Source: Clostridia bacterium (lineage in GTDB: Bacteria; Bacillota; Clostridia; Christensenellales; UBA1242). From it: a DNA stretch of 47,260 nucleotides. Shown one piece after another: positions 7,967 through 16,819 of this stretch. Each line of letters starts with the position of its first letter. The first letter of the stretch is position 1. The stretch spans positions 1-47,260 of the forward strand of contig JAFUKB010000026.1 in assembly GCA_017467895.1 (NCBI GenBank), given 5' to 3'. The notes under the pieces are model-generated. The model was not told the DNA's origin. It saw only the letters and a program-made list of their open reading frames with translations, and ran no database searches. Made by a program: the position numbers and the translations under genes.

Positions 7967-8230
7967 GTGAAAAATCAAGTTACTCGAATGTGTTTTATCT
8001 GTAGAAACACATATAATAAAAATGAATTGCTAAGGCTTGTAAAAACTTCTGCGGGAGAAATTTTAATAGATAAAACAGGCAAAGCAAATGGTAGGGGTGC
8101 ATATATTTGCAAGTGCGAAAAATGCATTGAGCAAATAAAAAAGCAAAAAATATTATCAAAAGCATTTAAATGTGAATTTCCCCCTGCAGTATATAAAAAA
8201 TTATGTGAGGAATTAATTGACAAACAATAG
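7967..8230 (+). CDS. rnpM: YlxR family (DUF448) RNase P modulator
   Basis: Small basic protein of the YlxR family. B. subtilis YlxR has been reported to bind and modulate RNase P (RnpM). The 87 residues show the family signature: a Cys pair in RMCFICRN (about 8-14), KNELLRLVK (about 19-27) and GRGAYIC (about 43-49) followed by further Cys residues. GTG start behind AAAGGAG. It lies between nusA and ylxQ, the standard order. Confidence 0.92.
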   Translation: MKNQVTRMCFICRNTYNKNELLRLVKTSAGEILIDKTGKANGRGAYICKCEKCIEQIKKQKILSKAFKCEFPPAVYKKLCEELIDKQ

Positions 8231-8531
8231 TCTTAACAAAATTAAAGGTTATTTAGGCATAGCCAATAGAGCAAATTATGTTATATTTGGTGCTGATAAA
8301 TTAAAGGGATATACTCATAAACTATATTTGGTTTTGTATAGAGAAGATTTTGGAAAAACAATTATAAAGGTAGTAAATGAGTTTAAGGACGCATTGCCAA
8401 CTTATCAATTGTCTGCTCAAGATTTTAATTTTATTACAAATGCCGAAAATTGCAAACTGCTTGCAATTAAAAACAAGGGTTTGGCTGAACAAATCATAAA
8501 AATTTTAAGGAGTGAAAGTATTAGTGGCTAA
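8217..8531 (+). CDS. ylxQ: YlxQ, L7Ae/eL8-family RNA-binding protein
   Basis: A 104-residue L7Ae-like protein; this family binds kink-turn RNA motifs. The pattern IKGYLGIANRANYVIFGAD near the N-terminus matches YlxQ/YbxF-type proteins. It begins at TTG 8217, overlapping the ylxR stop by 14 nt, with GAGG 6 nt upstream, so translation is probably coupled. Its usual position is between ylxR and infB. In vivo target is unknown. Confidence 0.88.
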   Translation: MTNNSLNKIKGYLGIANRANYVIFGADKLKGYTHKLYLVLYREDFGKTIIKVVNEFKDALPTYQLSAQDFNFITNAENCKLLAIKNKGLAEQIIKILRSESISG

Positions 8532-11139
8532 CGAAAAAAATAATAGATTAAACAACTTGCAATCAATACACAAAATTCAAAAAGACGGGGCTATTCAAGA
8601 GTTGCTTCGTGATTTGCGTTCGTCAAAAAGCCAATTAGAGATGTTAATAAAAAACGCATCTCGTTTTAAAGTGCAAAAAAACGAACAAAAGAACGAACAA
8701 CCAGTAATAGAACAACAGCCTGTCGTTGCTGAAATTAAACCCGAAGTGCCTGTAACTCCAAAAACAGTTGAAACCTCGCCAGAACAAGCGCAGGCAGACT
8801 CTGCATTGTTTAGAAGCGAAATGGCTCGCTCTCGCAATGGTGGAAATAATAACAATTATCAACGCCGCGAAAATCGTCCTTATAATGCTCAAAATGGTGA
8901 ACGTAGGCAGTTTAATAGACCATATAATAATGAGAATAGAGGTGACAGACCACAAGGCAACAGACCTCAGTTTAACAGACCATATCAGCAAAATGGACAA
9001 TATCAAAATAATGGGCAGTTTAATAGGCCATATAATAACGGTCAGCATGCTAATTCGCAGCGTCCATTTGGCTCGCAAAATAATGGTCAGCGCCCATTTG
9101 GACAACGCGGTCAAAACGGCTTTGCTCCAAGCAGAGCCAATGCCTTTAAGAGTTTTGCTCCGCTTGAAGATAGTCGTGTGCTTGCAACACCTGACAAAAC
9201 CTTTGCTGGCAAAAAAGCACCTGCAAAAAATCAGTATAATGAAAAGAAACAAATGAGCAAAAAAGCACTTGTAAGGCGTGGCTTTATTGTTGAAGACTCA
9301 TATAATGAAGATTTAGATGGCGAAAGAATGGGTTCGCGCAAACTCGTTAAGGCTAAAAAGAAATCAGAGGTGTTTGTTGCGCCTGCTGTTGAGAATGCTG
9401 TTATTACAACGGAAAATGTAACTGTTAAAACTCTTTCTGAAAAAACAGGTAAACCTGTTGCTGAAATTATCAAAAAACTTATGTTGCTTGGCATTATGGC
9501 AACAATTAATAGTTCAATAGACTTTACGACAGCAGAACTTGTTGCTGAAGAACTTGGTGTAAAACTTGAACAGAAGATTGAAAAAACATATGAAGAGCAA
9601 CTTGAAGAACAATCTAAAGAAATTAGTGAAAATGCAACAAAACGCCCACCTGTTGTTACTGTTATGGGTCATGTTGACCATGGTAAGACATCACTTTTGG
9701 ACGCTATTCGCAAAACCAATGTGGTTAGTGGCGAAGCGGGTGGCATAACTCAAAAGATTGGTGCATATCAAGTTTCTTGGGGTGGCGAAAAAATTACATT
9801 TATTGATACCCCGGGTCACGCAGCATTTACAGCAATGCGTGCTCGTGGTGCAAAAGTAACAGATATTGCAATTTTAATTGTTGCTGCCGATGACGGGATT
9901 ATGCCTCAAACCAAAGAGGCTATTAGCCATATTAAGGCAGCAAATTGCCCAATGATTGTCGCCATTAACAAAATGGATAAGCTAGAGGCAAATCCTGACC
10001 GTGTTAAACAACAACTTGCCGAAAATGGCGTGTTGCCAGAAGAATGGGGCGGTGATACTATTGTTGTTCCAATTTCAGCAAAACAGGGTGTTGGCATAGA
10101 TAAATTACTTGAAACAGTATTGCTTGTTGCAGAAATGCAAGAATTAAAAGCCGACGCAGAACAAACCGCAGTTGGTGTGGTTATTGAGGCTGAACTAGAC
10201 AAAAATAGAGGCCCAATAGCAACAGTTCTTGTTCAAAACGGAACATTAAAAGTTGGCGACAGTGTGATGAGTGGTATTACATTTGGCAAGGTTAGGGCAA
10301 TGTTTGATGAAAATGGCAAACAAATAAAAGTTGCTCCACCAAGCACCCCAGTTGCTGTTCTTGGTTTAGATGAAGTTCCAAACGCTGGCGACCAAGTGTA
10401 TGCTATTTCTGAAAAACTTTCTAAACAAGTAATTCAAGAGAGAATCAATAAGATTAAGGCAGACCGAGCAAATACAACTTCTGGTGTGTCGCTTGATGAC
10501 TTTATGGATAGGGTTAATGAGGGCAAATTAAAGACGCTTAACATTATTATAAAGGCCGATGTTCAGGGCTCTGTTGAAGCCTTAAAGCAAACATTAACCG
10601 TTCTTAAAAATGAAGAGGCAAAAGTGGTTTGCATTCATAGCGGTGCTGGCGCAGTTACTGAATCTGATGTCATTTTGGCACAAGCGAGTGGCGCTGTAAT
10701 TATTAACTTTAACTTAAAACTTCCTGGAAAAATTGAGCAATTCGCAGAAAATCAAAAAGTTCAAATTAAGTCATATAAAGTAATATATGAGTGCGTTGAT
10801 GAAATCACAAGGGCTCTTAATGGCATGCTTTCTGTTAAATATGAAGACAAAGTTATTGGACATAGTGAAGTTAGAGTAATGTTTAAACTCTCAACTGCTG
10901 GTATTGTTTGTGGCTCATATGTTAAAGATGGTAAGGTAACCCGAAATTCATATGTAAATGTTTATCGTGGTGACGAAAAAATTCTTGAAACTCAAGTTGA
11001 AGCACTTAAGATTCAAAAAGATGATAAGGCTGAAGTTAACTTTGGTTATGAGTGTGGCATAAAGTTAAAAGATAGCACAGGAATTGCTGTTGGCGATATA
11101 TTTGAAATTTATGAAAAAGTAGAAATAAAGAGGGGTTAA
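8524..11139 (+). CDS. infB: Translation initiation factor IF-2 with an Asn/Gln/Arg-rich N-terminal repeat region
   Basis: GTPase that places initiator fMet-tRNA in the ribosomal P site. Start chosen at GTG 8524, because the GTG at 8512 lies inside the AAGGAG; the product has 871 residues. Order: short helical N-terminus; a low-complexity segment at about 100-210 built on FNRPY, RPFG and NNGQ units; an IF2_N domain (TVKTLSEKTGKPVAEIIKKL, about 300-320); and the G domain with GHVDHGKT, DTPGH and NKMD. Domains II, III and IV follow, with the fMet-tRNA binding C2 domain at the end. All GTPase motifs are intact. The disordered repeat is longer and more regular than in typical IF-2. Confidence 0.97.
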   Translation: MANEKNNRLNNLQSIHKIQKDGAIQELLRDLRSSKSQLEMLIKNASRFKVQKNEQKNEQPVIEQQPVVAEIKPEVPVTPKTVETSPEQAQADSALFRSEMARSRNGGNNNNYQRRENRPYNAQNGERRQFNRPYNNENRGDRPQGNRPQFNRPYQQNGQYQNNGQFNRPYNNGQHANSQRPFGSQNNGQRPFGQRGQNGFAPSRANAFKSFAPLEDSRVLATPDKTFAGKKAPAKNQYNEKKQMSKKALVRRGFIVEDSYNEDLDGERMGSRKLVKAKKKSEVFVAPAVENAVITTENVTVKTLSEKTGKPVAEIIKKLMLLGIMATINSSIDFTTAELVAEELGVKLEQKIEKTYEEQLEEQSKEISENATKRPPVVTVMGHVDHGKTSLLDAIRKTNVVSGEAGGITQKIGAYQVSWGGEKITFIDTPGHAAFTAMRARGAKVTDIAILIVAADDGIMPQTKEAISHIKAANCPMIVAINKMDKLEANPDRVKQQLAENGVLPEEWGGDTIVVPISAKQGVGIDKLLETVLLVAEMQELKADAEQTAVGVVIEAELDKNRGPIATVLVQNGTLKVGDSVMSGITFGKVRAMFDENGKQIKVAPPSTPVAVLGLDEVPNAGDQVYAISEKLSKQVIQERINKIKADRANTTSGVSLDDFMDRVNEGKLKTLNIIIKADVQGSVEALKQTLTVLKNEEAKVVCIHSGAGAVTESDVILAQASGAVIINFNLKLPGKIEQFAENQKVQIKSYKVIYECVDEITRALNGMLSVKYEDKVIGHSEVRVMFKLSTAGIVCGSYVKDGKVTRNSYVNVYRGDEKILETQVEALKIQKDDKAEVNFGYECGIKLKDSTGIAVGDIFEIYEKVEIKRG

Positions 11140-11142
11140 TTT

Positions 11143-11514
11143 ATGGAAAATGTGAGGCAAGAACGCGCCAATGCTGAAATAATTAAAGCATTGTCTTATA
11201 TAATTAACCAAAAAGTTAATGACCCAAGAATAAAAAACTTGTTTATAACATTAACATATGCAAAAACCTCAGCAGATTTTCGTCATTGCAAAGTGGGTTT
11301 TAGTGTTTTAAATGCAAACAAGCACGATGTTCAAAAAAGACTTCAAAAAATAGAAGGGTTTTTAAAAAGAGAACTCATTGCAATGGTAAAATTGCCATTT
11401 GCACCAGAACTAGAATTTGTTGTTGATGTGGGAGAAGATAATAGCGAGAGAATTAATGATATTCTTAAGACATTAGATATTCCTGCCGAAATAGATAATG
11501 ATGAGGAAAATTAA
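11143..11514 (+). CDS. rbfA: Ribosome-binding factor A
   Basis: RbfA binds immature 30S subunits and helps 16S rRNA 5'-end maturation. The 123 residues carry the KH-like fold pattern: an N-terminal helix ERANAEIIKALSYIIN, then NDPRIKNLFITLTYAKTSADFRHCKVGFSVL and RELIAMVKLPFAPELEFVVD. It begins 3 nt after infB behind GAGGGG, in canonical order. Confidence 0.95.
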   Translation: MENVRQERANAEIIKALSYIINQKVNDPRIKNLFITLTYAKTSADFRHCKVGFSVLNANKHDVQKRLQKIEGFLKRELIAMVKLPFAPELEFVVDVGEDNSERINDILKTLDIPAEIDNDEEN

Positions 11515-11529
11515 TCATTTAGAGGAAGC

Positions 11530-12486
11530 ATGAAACAAATAATAAAACAATTAAAGAAGAGTAAAAGAGTAGCCATAATTGCACACATATCGCCTGATCC
11601 CGATTGTTTGAGCAGTATGACTGCTCTTTCTTGTATATTAAAGCAGTTTAAAAAAGAAGTATCTATGTTTGTTGATACCGATAGCAAAAGAGGTATAATT
11701 TCATTCTATAACTTGCCAAAGGGCTACGATGGCGACATTAATCCAAATGATTATGATACTATTGTAACTGTAGATTTGCCTAGTGTAAGGCAAACAGGTA
11801 AGCATTACGCAGTGATATCCAACTTTGAAAATGTAATTTCAATAGACCATCATGCATCTCGAGATTTGCCGGCAAAATATGCATATGTTGACGCAAATAA
11901 ATCAAGTTGTAGCGAGATTATATTTGATTTGGCTGTTGCAATGAGGGCAAAAATAACGCCTCAAATTGCAAACTATATCTTTGCAGGAATAATTGGCGAC
12001 ACAAATTGTTTTCAAAATGACAACACAAATGAAAATACATTTAGGGTTGCTATGGAATGCTTAAAACATGGTGCAGATAAAAATAATATTGTCTTTATTT
12101 TTCAAAAACACCAAACATATGAAGAAATAGCACTAAGAAAATATGGCTATGATAATATGAAGATAAAAAAGCAAGTTGCATATGTTGCTTTCACTAAAAA
12201 AATATTTGAAGAATGTGGCGTTGATGATTCTCCAACATTTGTAAACGAAATGCTGAACACTGCCGACAATAAAATTGCATTTATGGTTAAACAGAAAGAT
12301 AAAAATACTTACACTGTCTCGTTAAGGTCAAAAGAGGGGTATAATGTTGCTAGAGTTGCCGAAAAGTTTGGTGGAGGCGGACATAAACAGGCGTCCGGCT
12401 TTGCCTTTACTGGTGCGTTAATTAAAAATATTGACTTAATATATAAAGAATGCTTAAATGAAATTAATCAACAAGATGCAAATTAA
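11530..12486 (+). CDS. nrnA: NrnA-type DHH/DHHA1 nanoRNase and pAp phosphatase
   Basis: Manganese-dependent phosphoesterase that degrades short RNA (2-5 nt) and 3'-phosphoadenosine 5'-phosphate, and related enzymes also act on pGpG/pApA. The 318 residues contain the metal motifs HISPDPDC (about 19-26), VDLP (about 86-89) and SIDHHAS (DHH, about 111-117), and the C-terminal DHHA1 substrate motif GGGGHKQASGF near 286-296. AGAGGAAG precedes the ATG. Its place between rbfA and truB is the usual one in Firmicutes. Confidence 0.93.
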   Translation: MKQIIKQLKKSKRVAIIAHISPDPDCLSSMTALSCILKQFKKEVSMFVDTDSKRGIISFYNLPKGYDGDINPNDYDTIVTVDLPSVRQTGKHYAVISNFENVISIDHHASRDLPAKYAYVDANKSSCSEIIFDLAVAMRAKITPQIANYIFAGIIGDTNCFQNDNTNENTFRVAMECLKHGADKNNIVFIFQKHQTYEEIALRKYGYDNMKIKKQVAYVAFTKKIFEECGVDDSPTFVNEMLNTADNKIAFMVKQKDKNTYTVSLRSKEGYNVARVAEKFGGGGHKQASGFAFTGALIKNIDLIYKECLNEINQQDAN

Positions 12487-12496
12487 CGAGGAAATT

Positions 12497-13168
12497 ATGT
12501 TTGATAAAAATGCTATTATAAATCTAAATAAACCTACCGGTATGTCCTCCTTTTTTGCTGTTAAAAAGGTTGCAAGGTTGCTAGGAGTTAAAAAGGCAGG
12601 GCATATGGGCACGCTTGATCCTTTGGGTACGGGCGTTTTGCTTGTTGGGGTAAATAAGGGCACAAAACTGTTTGACGAATATCTTAAAAAAATAAAAACA
12701 TATATTGCGGTTTTTCATTTTGGATATGAAACGGATACCTTGGATAGCGAGGGTAGTATAATAAAATCTTGCGAGGTTGATATATCAAGACATCAAATAG
12801 AAAAGATTCTTCCAAGTTTTTTGGGTAAACAAAATCAAATGCCACCTGCATTTTCTGCAAAAAAAATAAATGGACAAAAGGCGTGTGATCTTGCCAGAAA
12901 AGGAAAGGCTGTAGAACTTAAACCAAAAGAAATAGAAATTTATAATATTAGACTTTTAAGAGAATTCTCAGATAATAATTTTCAATTTGAAATCACCTGT
13001 TCTAGTGGAACATATATAAGAAGTATTTGTAGAGATTTGGCGGGTGCATTATCAACATGCGGTACTATGCTAAGTATTATACGCACAAAATGTGGTGGTT
13101 TTTCTATTGACAATTCTTGTACATTACATGATATCGAACAAGGCAAAATTAGTTATTTGGAGTTGTGA
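12497..13168 (+). CDS. truB: tRNA pseudouridine-55 synthase TruB, short form
   Basis: Makes pseudouridine 55 in the T-loop of tRNAs. The catalytic Asp lies in GHMGTLDPLGTG (about residues 36-47). The motifs for TruB-type folding (MPPAFSAKKINGQKACDLAR, SSGTYIRSICRDLA) are present. The ATG at 12497 has GAGGA upstream; a longer frame from 12458 overlaps nrnA and is unlikely. At 223 residues it is about 70 shorter than typical TruB. It ends soon after the catalytic domain and lacks the PUA-like C-terminal domain. The ribF gene that usually follows truB is absent. Confidence 0.93.
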   Translation: MFDKNAIINLNKPTGMSSFFAVKKVARLLGVKKAGHMGTLDPLGTGVLLVGVNKGTKLFDEYLKKIKTYIAVFHFGYETDTLDSEGSIIKSCEVDISRHQIEKILPSFLGKQNQMPPAFSAKKINGQKACDLARKGKAVELKPKEIEIYNIRLLREFSDNNFQFEITCSSGTYIRSICRDLAGALSTCGTMLSIIRTKCGGFSIDNSCTLHDIEQGKISYLEL

Positions 13169-13173
13169 TTTTT

Positions 13174-14031
13174 ATGGATAAAATAAAATTTGGTCCTTCA
13201 GGCAATAGTAAAATATTTTATGATGATGGAAACAAACAAAGCATACAAGCACCAAAATGGTGTGCAGATCATGGTCTTTACGCATATGAATATTCGTTTG
13301 GCAGGGGTTTCACCATGGGGCTTGAAACGGCAAAAGTTTTGGGCGAAGAGGCTTATAAAAATAATGTTTCTATTAGTTTACATGCTCCATATTATATTAA
13401 CTTTGCTAATGAAAATGATGAAATGGCAAAAAAGTCATATGACTATGTTAAAAGGGGTATGGAGTATCTAAAGATTATGGGTGGCAAAAAATATGTTGTT
13501 CATCTTGCTTCGTGTGGGAAACAGGATCGCCAGCATGCACTTTTGTTAACTGAAAAAAGGCTTGATGAGTGTTTAAAAATTATTTACGATAACAACCTTG
13601 ATTCTGTGGGTAAAATATGCCCAGAAACAATGGGGAAATACCTTCAAATAGGAACATATGAAGAAATTGTTGGTTTTTGTAAAAAAGACCCTATTCTTGT
13701 ACCAACATACGACTTTGGGCATATTAATTGTATTTTGCAAGGCGGATTAAAAACTGCAGATGATTATAGGCGTATTTTTGATTACTCAATAAATCAACTT
13801 GGTTTTGAAAAGGTTAAAAATTGCCATATTCATTTTAGTAAAATTGAATATACTGAAAAAGGCGAGGTAAAACACCTTAATTTAGATGACTCTAGATATG
13901 GTCCAGAATTTGCTCCGCTTGCATGTGTATTAAAAGAATATAATTTGACTCCAACTGTTATTTGTGAATCTAAGGAACGAATGATGGAGGACGCTATAAA
14001 ACTAAAAGAAATATACGATTTTTGTGAATAA
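13174..14031 (+). CDS. Endonuclease IV-like TIM-barrel protein
   Basis: Member of the AP endonuclease family 2 (Nfo-like) fold, which in true members cuts abasic DNA using three zinc ions. Most zinc-ligand positions are recognisable in its 285 residues: H in SLHAPYY, H in YVVHLASCG, E in ICPETMG, D and H in YDFGHIN, H in NCHIHFS and E in VICESK. The Asp of the usual D-x-H pair is not evident at EVKHLN, where V stands two residues before the His. It may be a divergent AP endonuclease or a related enzyme. ATG 13174 is preferred, with GGAG about 11 nt upstream; a GTG at 13165 sits too close to that site. It is the last gene of the operon. Confidence 0.8.
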   Translation: MDKIKFGPSGNSKIFYDDGNKQSIQAPKWCADHGLYAYEYSFGRGFTMGLETAKVLGEEAYKNNVSISLHAPYYINFANENDEMAKKSYDYVKRGMEYLKIMGGKKYVVHLASCGKQDRQHALLLTEKRLDECLKIIYDNNLDSVGKICPETMGKYLQIGTYEEIVGFCKKDPILVPTYDFGHINCILQGGLKTADDYRRIFDYSINQLGFEKVKNCHIHFSKIEYTEKGEVKHLNLDDSRYGPEFAPLACVLKEYNLTPTVICESKERMMEDAIKLKEIYDFCE

Positions 14032-14113
14032 ATTGGTTGTGAAAAAAGTGCTAGACAATTTTTGTGTTGTGTGCTAATATATCATGGAAACAAGAGAATA
14101 AGGAGAAATTATA

Positions 14114-14674
14114 ATGATAACAGCAGGCGATTTTAGAAAAGGCGTAACATTTGAATATGAAGGCAATGTTTTTGTAGTTGTTGACTTTTTGCATGTAAAA
14201 CCAGGCAAGGGTTCTCCATTTGTAAGGACTACAATAAAAAATGTTATTACGGGTCAAGTTTTGGAAAGAACTTTTAATCCAACAGATAAATTCCAAAGTG
14301 CAACAATAGAAAGAAAAGAAATGCAATATCTTTACAACGAAGCAGATTTATATTATTTTATGGATATGGAAACATATGACCAAATCCCATTAAACAAATC
14401 GCAAGTTGAAGGCGCAATGAACTTTATGAAAGAAAACATGAATGCTACTATTCAATTTTATAAAGGTAGTGCGTTTAGCGTTTTGCCACCAACTTTTGTA
14501 GAGTTGGAAGTTACTGAAACCGAACCGGGCATTCAGGGTGACACTTCAAAAGCGGGCTATAAACCAGCAAAACTTGAAACAGGTTTTGAAATTAAAGTTC
14601 CTCTTTTTGTTAATCAGGGCGATTTAATTAGAGTTGACACGCGTGATGGTTCATATATGGAAAGAGTTAAATAA
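14114..14674 (+). CDS. efp: Elongation factor P
   Basis: EF-P rescues ribosomes stalled on polyproline stretches. The 186-residue protein has the KOW-like domain I with the exposed loop [11 protein letters not shown] (about 29-39), whose Lys is the modified residue in other bacteria, then two OB domains ending [19 protein letters not shown] precedes the ATG. It is a single-gene unit, followed by a strong terminator, and lies directly before spoIIIA as in many spore formers. An AT-rich candidate promoter (TAGACA 14052-14057, TAATAT 14073-14078) has only a 15-nt spacer. Confidence 0.97.
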   Translation: MITAGDFRKGVTFEYEGNVFVVVDFLHVKPGKGSPFVRTTIKNVITGQVLERTFNPTDKFQSATIERKEMQYLYNEADLYYFMDMETYDQIPLNKSQVEGAMNFMKENMNATIQFYKGSAFSVLPPTFVELEVTETEPGIQGDTSKAGYKPAKLETGFEIKVPLFVNQGDLIRVDTRDGSYMERVK

Positions 14675-14689
14675 TTTTATAACACTATA

Positions 14690-14721
14690 AAGGCACGGCA
14701 GTTTGCGCTGTGTCTTTTTTT
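14690..14721 (+). terminator. Intrinsic terminator after efp
   Basis: A 10-bp stem AAGGCACGGC (14690-14699) with GCTGTGTCTT (14707-14716), including two G-T pairs, is followed by a run of T to 14721. Confidence 0.8.
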
Positions 14722-14786
14722 ATGTCTTTTTGTAATATCTGCATTTTGTTATTACTTGAAAATATAAATATTGCAAAAGGGTTTCT

Positions 14787-15701
14787 ATGTTGAAAGATAT
14801 TTTACCATTAAAAATCTATACGGCTTTAACATTAAAGTCTAGCATGATGGAAATAAACGAGGTGCGTTTGCGGGTTGGCAAGCCAATTAGTGTTTTGTGT
14901 AATACAAAACAGTATTTTTTGGGAGAACAGGGGTTGTGTAATAATCCTAATCAGGCTATTTTTGCCACACGAGATATGTTAACAGATATTGTGTTTAAGG
15001 CTAGCGATTTTTCTATTTATTCTATAAATGAACAATTAAAACAAGGTTTTATAACTGTAAAGGGTGGAGTTAGAATAGGTGTTTGTGGCACGGTTGTTAA
15101 AGATGAAAAAATTAAAACAATCAATGAGTTTTCTTCGTTGTGTATTCGTTTGCCACATTTAATTAAAAATGCCAGTTTGCCCATATTTAATCATGTTGTA
15201 AACAATGGCAAACTTAATAATGTTCTAATTATTGCTCCACCGGGTGGAGGAAAAACAACCATGCTTCGTGATATTGTATATCAACTTTCGTATCACGGGT
15301 ATCCATTTAATATTTTTATTGCAGATGAGAGGGGCGAAATTACTGCAGGCGTTGATGGTTTTAATCTAGGCAACTTTTATGATTCGCTATGTTTTTTGAG
15401 TAAGAGTGAATCCATTTTGCTTGGGTTGCGCGGCATGTCGCCAGATATTATCGTAACAGACGAATTGGGAGCAAGGGAAGATTTTTATGCGCTCAAATGT
15501 GCCATTAATAGTGGTGTAAAGGTTATAGCGACCGTGCATGCTTCTAGCATTGATGAATTAAAAAATAAGTCGGAGTTTGCTGAACTATTAGAGGAAAAAT
15601 GCTTTGATCGATTCGTTGTTTTGTCCAAAGAAAATGGGGTAGGAACGATTGAGGGAGTGTATAAAGATAATCTTACAAAAATTTATGGGGGCTCGCTATG
15701 A
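14787..15701 (+). CDS. spoIIIAA: Stage III sporulation protein AA, AAA+-type ATPase
   Basis: ATPase of the SpoIIIA-SpoIIQ channel linking mother cell and forespore, related to type II/IV secretion ATPases. The 304 residues have an N-terminal domain with EVRLRVGKPI (about 25-34), the Walker A motif APPGGGKTT near 152-160 and a Walker B-like DIIVTDELG near 222-230. AAAGGG precedes the ATG. First gene of the spoIIIA operon; its end overlaps spoIIIAB by ATGA. In B. subtilis the operon is driven by sigma-E in the mother cell; I could not pick out a convincing sigma-E promoter here. Confidence 0.95.
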   Translation: MLKDILPLKIYTALTLKSSMMEINEVRLRVGKPISVLCNTKQYFLGEQGLCNNPNQAIFATRDMLTDIVFKASDFSIYSINEQLKQGFITVKGGVRIGVCGTVVKDEKIKTINEFSSLCIRLPHLIKNASLPIFNHVVNNGKLNNVLIIAPPGGGKTTMLRDIVYQLSYHGYPFNIFIADERGEITAGVDGFNLGNFYDSLCFLSKSESILLGLRGMSPDIIVTDELGAREDFYALKCAINSGVKVIATVHASSIDELKNKSEFAELLEEKCFDRFVVLSKENGVGTIEGVYKDNLTKIYGGSL

Positions 15702-16195
15702 AGATTGTGATGGTTGTTGCTGTTGTTGTTTTGTGTGGAGTTCTTGGGAGAGGGTTAGCAAATAGTTATGTTGACCGCAAAAAATTTTTTATCGAACTGC
15801 GGGTGTTTGTTCTGCAACTTAAATCTGACATTAACTTTTCTATGAAAAAACTTGTTTTAATAATTGATGAAGTAAGGTCAAACACGAGTAGTAAGATTTT
15901 TGAAAAGTTGCTGAGTAATTATAAACAAAAGTATTTGATTGAGAATGTAGATGCTAATCAAGATTTGTTTTTTGGTGTTGATATCTTAAGTGAAAGTGAA
16001 ATGGCGATTATGTCAGATTTTTTTATGAATTTAGGAAAGACCGATGTTTTTAATCAAAACGAAATGATAAACAACTTTTTAAAAAGAGTTGAGGAGTTCA
16101 ATGTGGGGGCAAAAACTGATAGCGATAAATATTGTCCACTTTATACAAAGTTGGGTATATTGGTTGGGTTATTTGTGGCTTTGATTGTTGTTTAA
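15698..16195 (+). CDS. spoIIIAB: Stage III sporulation protein AB
   Basis: Subunit of the SpoIIIA complex, resembling type II secretion GspF-like platform proteins. The 165-residue product has one N-terminal hydrophobic helix (KIVMVVAVVVLCGVLGRGLA), a helical cytoplasmic region, the typical segment near MSDFFMNLGKTDVFNQ, and a C-terminal hydrophobic helix (LGILVGLFVALIVV). Its ATG overlaps the spoIIIAA stop, so the two are translationally coupled. The identification rests on both pattern and position. Confidence 0.9.
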   Translation: MKIVMVVAVVVLCGVLGRGLANSYVDRKKFFIELRVFVLQLKSDINFSMKKLVLIIDEVRSNTSSKIFEKLLSNYKQKYLIENVDANQDLFFGVDILSESEMAIMSDFFMNLGKTDVFNQNEMINNFLKRVEEFNVGAKTDSDKYCPLYTKLGILVGLFVALIVV

Positions 16196-16206
16196 GTGAG
16201 GGGAAT

Positions 16207-16401
16207 ATGGGAGTAGAACTTATAATAAAAATTGCAGGCATAGGCTTATTAACGGCGGTGGTCAATCAAATTTTAAAACATGCTGGCAAAGATGAAATGG
16301 CAACATTTGCAACACTTGCTGGTGTGGTTGTTGCATTAACTATGGTACTAGATATTGTGTTTCAGTTGTTTGATACGGTGAAAACTATGTTTGGACTTTA
16401 A
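16207..16401 (+). CDS. spoIIIAC: Stage III sporulation protein AC
   Basis: A 64-residue protein with two membrane helices and the family pattern LIIKIAGIGLLTAVVNQIL and LAGVVVALTMVLDIV. It starts at ATG 16207 behind GAGGGG. An in-frame extension upstream to 16132 runs through spoIIIAB and is not real. It forms a membrane component of the SpoIIIA channel together with SpoIIIAD. Confidence 0.93.
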   Translation: MGVELIIKIAGIGLLTAVVNQILKHAGKDEMATFATLAGVVVALTMVLDIVFQLFDTVKTMFGL

Positions 16402-16417
16402 AAGGCGGAAATTGCTT

Positions 16418-16807
16418 ATGTGGGAATTTTTTAAGGTTTTGGGCATAGGATTGATTACTTTGCTGGCTTACATAATTATAAAGCCTCTAAAGCCTAAGTT
16501 GGCTGTTTTTATAACTTTGGCTGGAGTGACTATTATTTTGTTTAGTTGCATTGATGGACTTATGTCGGTTGTTGAAACCATGACACAATTTGTGCAAAAA
16601 ACTGGCATTAATACTCAACTTTTTGCTTGTGTGCTAAAAATTATTGGGATTGGTTATGTAACTGAATTTTCTTCTAGTTTATGTACAACAGCAGGTAATT
16701 CTACAATAGCGGATATGATTTCGCTTGCCGGTAAGATAACTATATTTTTGTTAAGTATGCCGATTTTGTCTAGTCTGATAAATCTTATAATAGAAATTTT
16801 GCCTTAA
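16418..16807 (+). CDS. spoIIIAD: Stage III sporulation protein AD
   Basis: A 129-residue polytopic protein of the SpoIIIAC/AD family with four predicted membrane helices, including FKVLGIGLITLLAYIII and LKIIGIGYVTEFSSSLC, and the usual ending of SpoIIIAD. Start at ATG 16418 with GGCGG upstream. The opening motif VLGIGLITLL mirrors that of SpoIIIAC, as expected for related proteins. Confidence 0.93.
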   Translation: MWEFFKVLGIGLITLLAYIIIKPLKPKLAVFITLAGVTIILFSCIDGLMSVVETMTQFVQKTGINTQLFACVLKIIGIGYVTEFSSSLCTTAGNSTIADMISLAGKITIFLLSMPILSSLINLIIEILP

Positions 16808-16819
16808 GGCGAGGAGAAT

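Noticed and set aside
8644..9252. 202-codon minus-strand frame inside infB
   Set aside because: It lies opposite the FNRPY repeat region; its length comes from the repeated base composition and it has no ribosome binding site.
8768..9256. 162-codon plus-strand frame inside infB
   Set aside because: Out-of-frame shadow of the same low-complexity repeat region.
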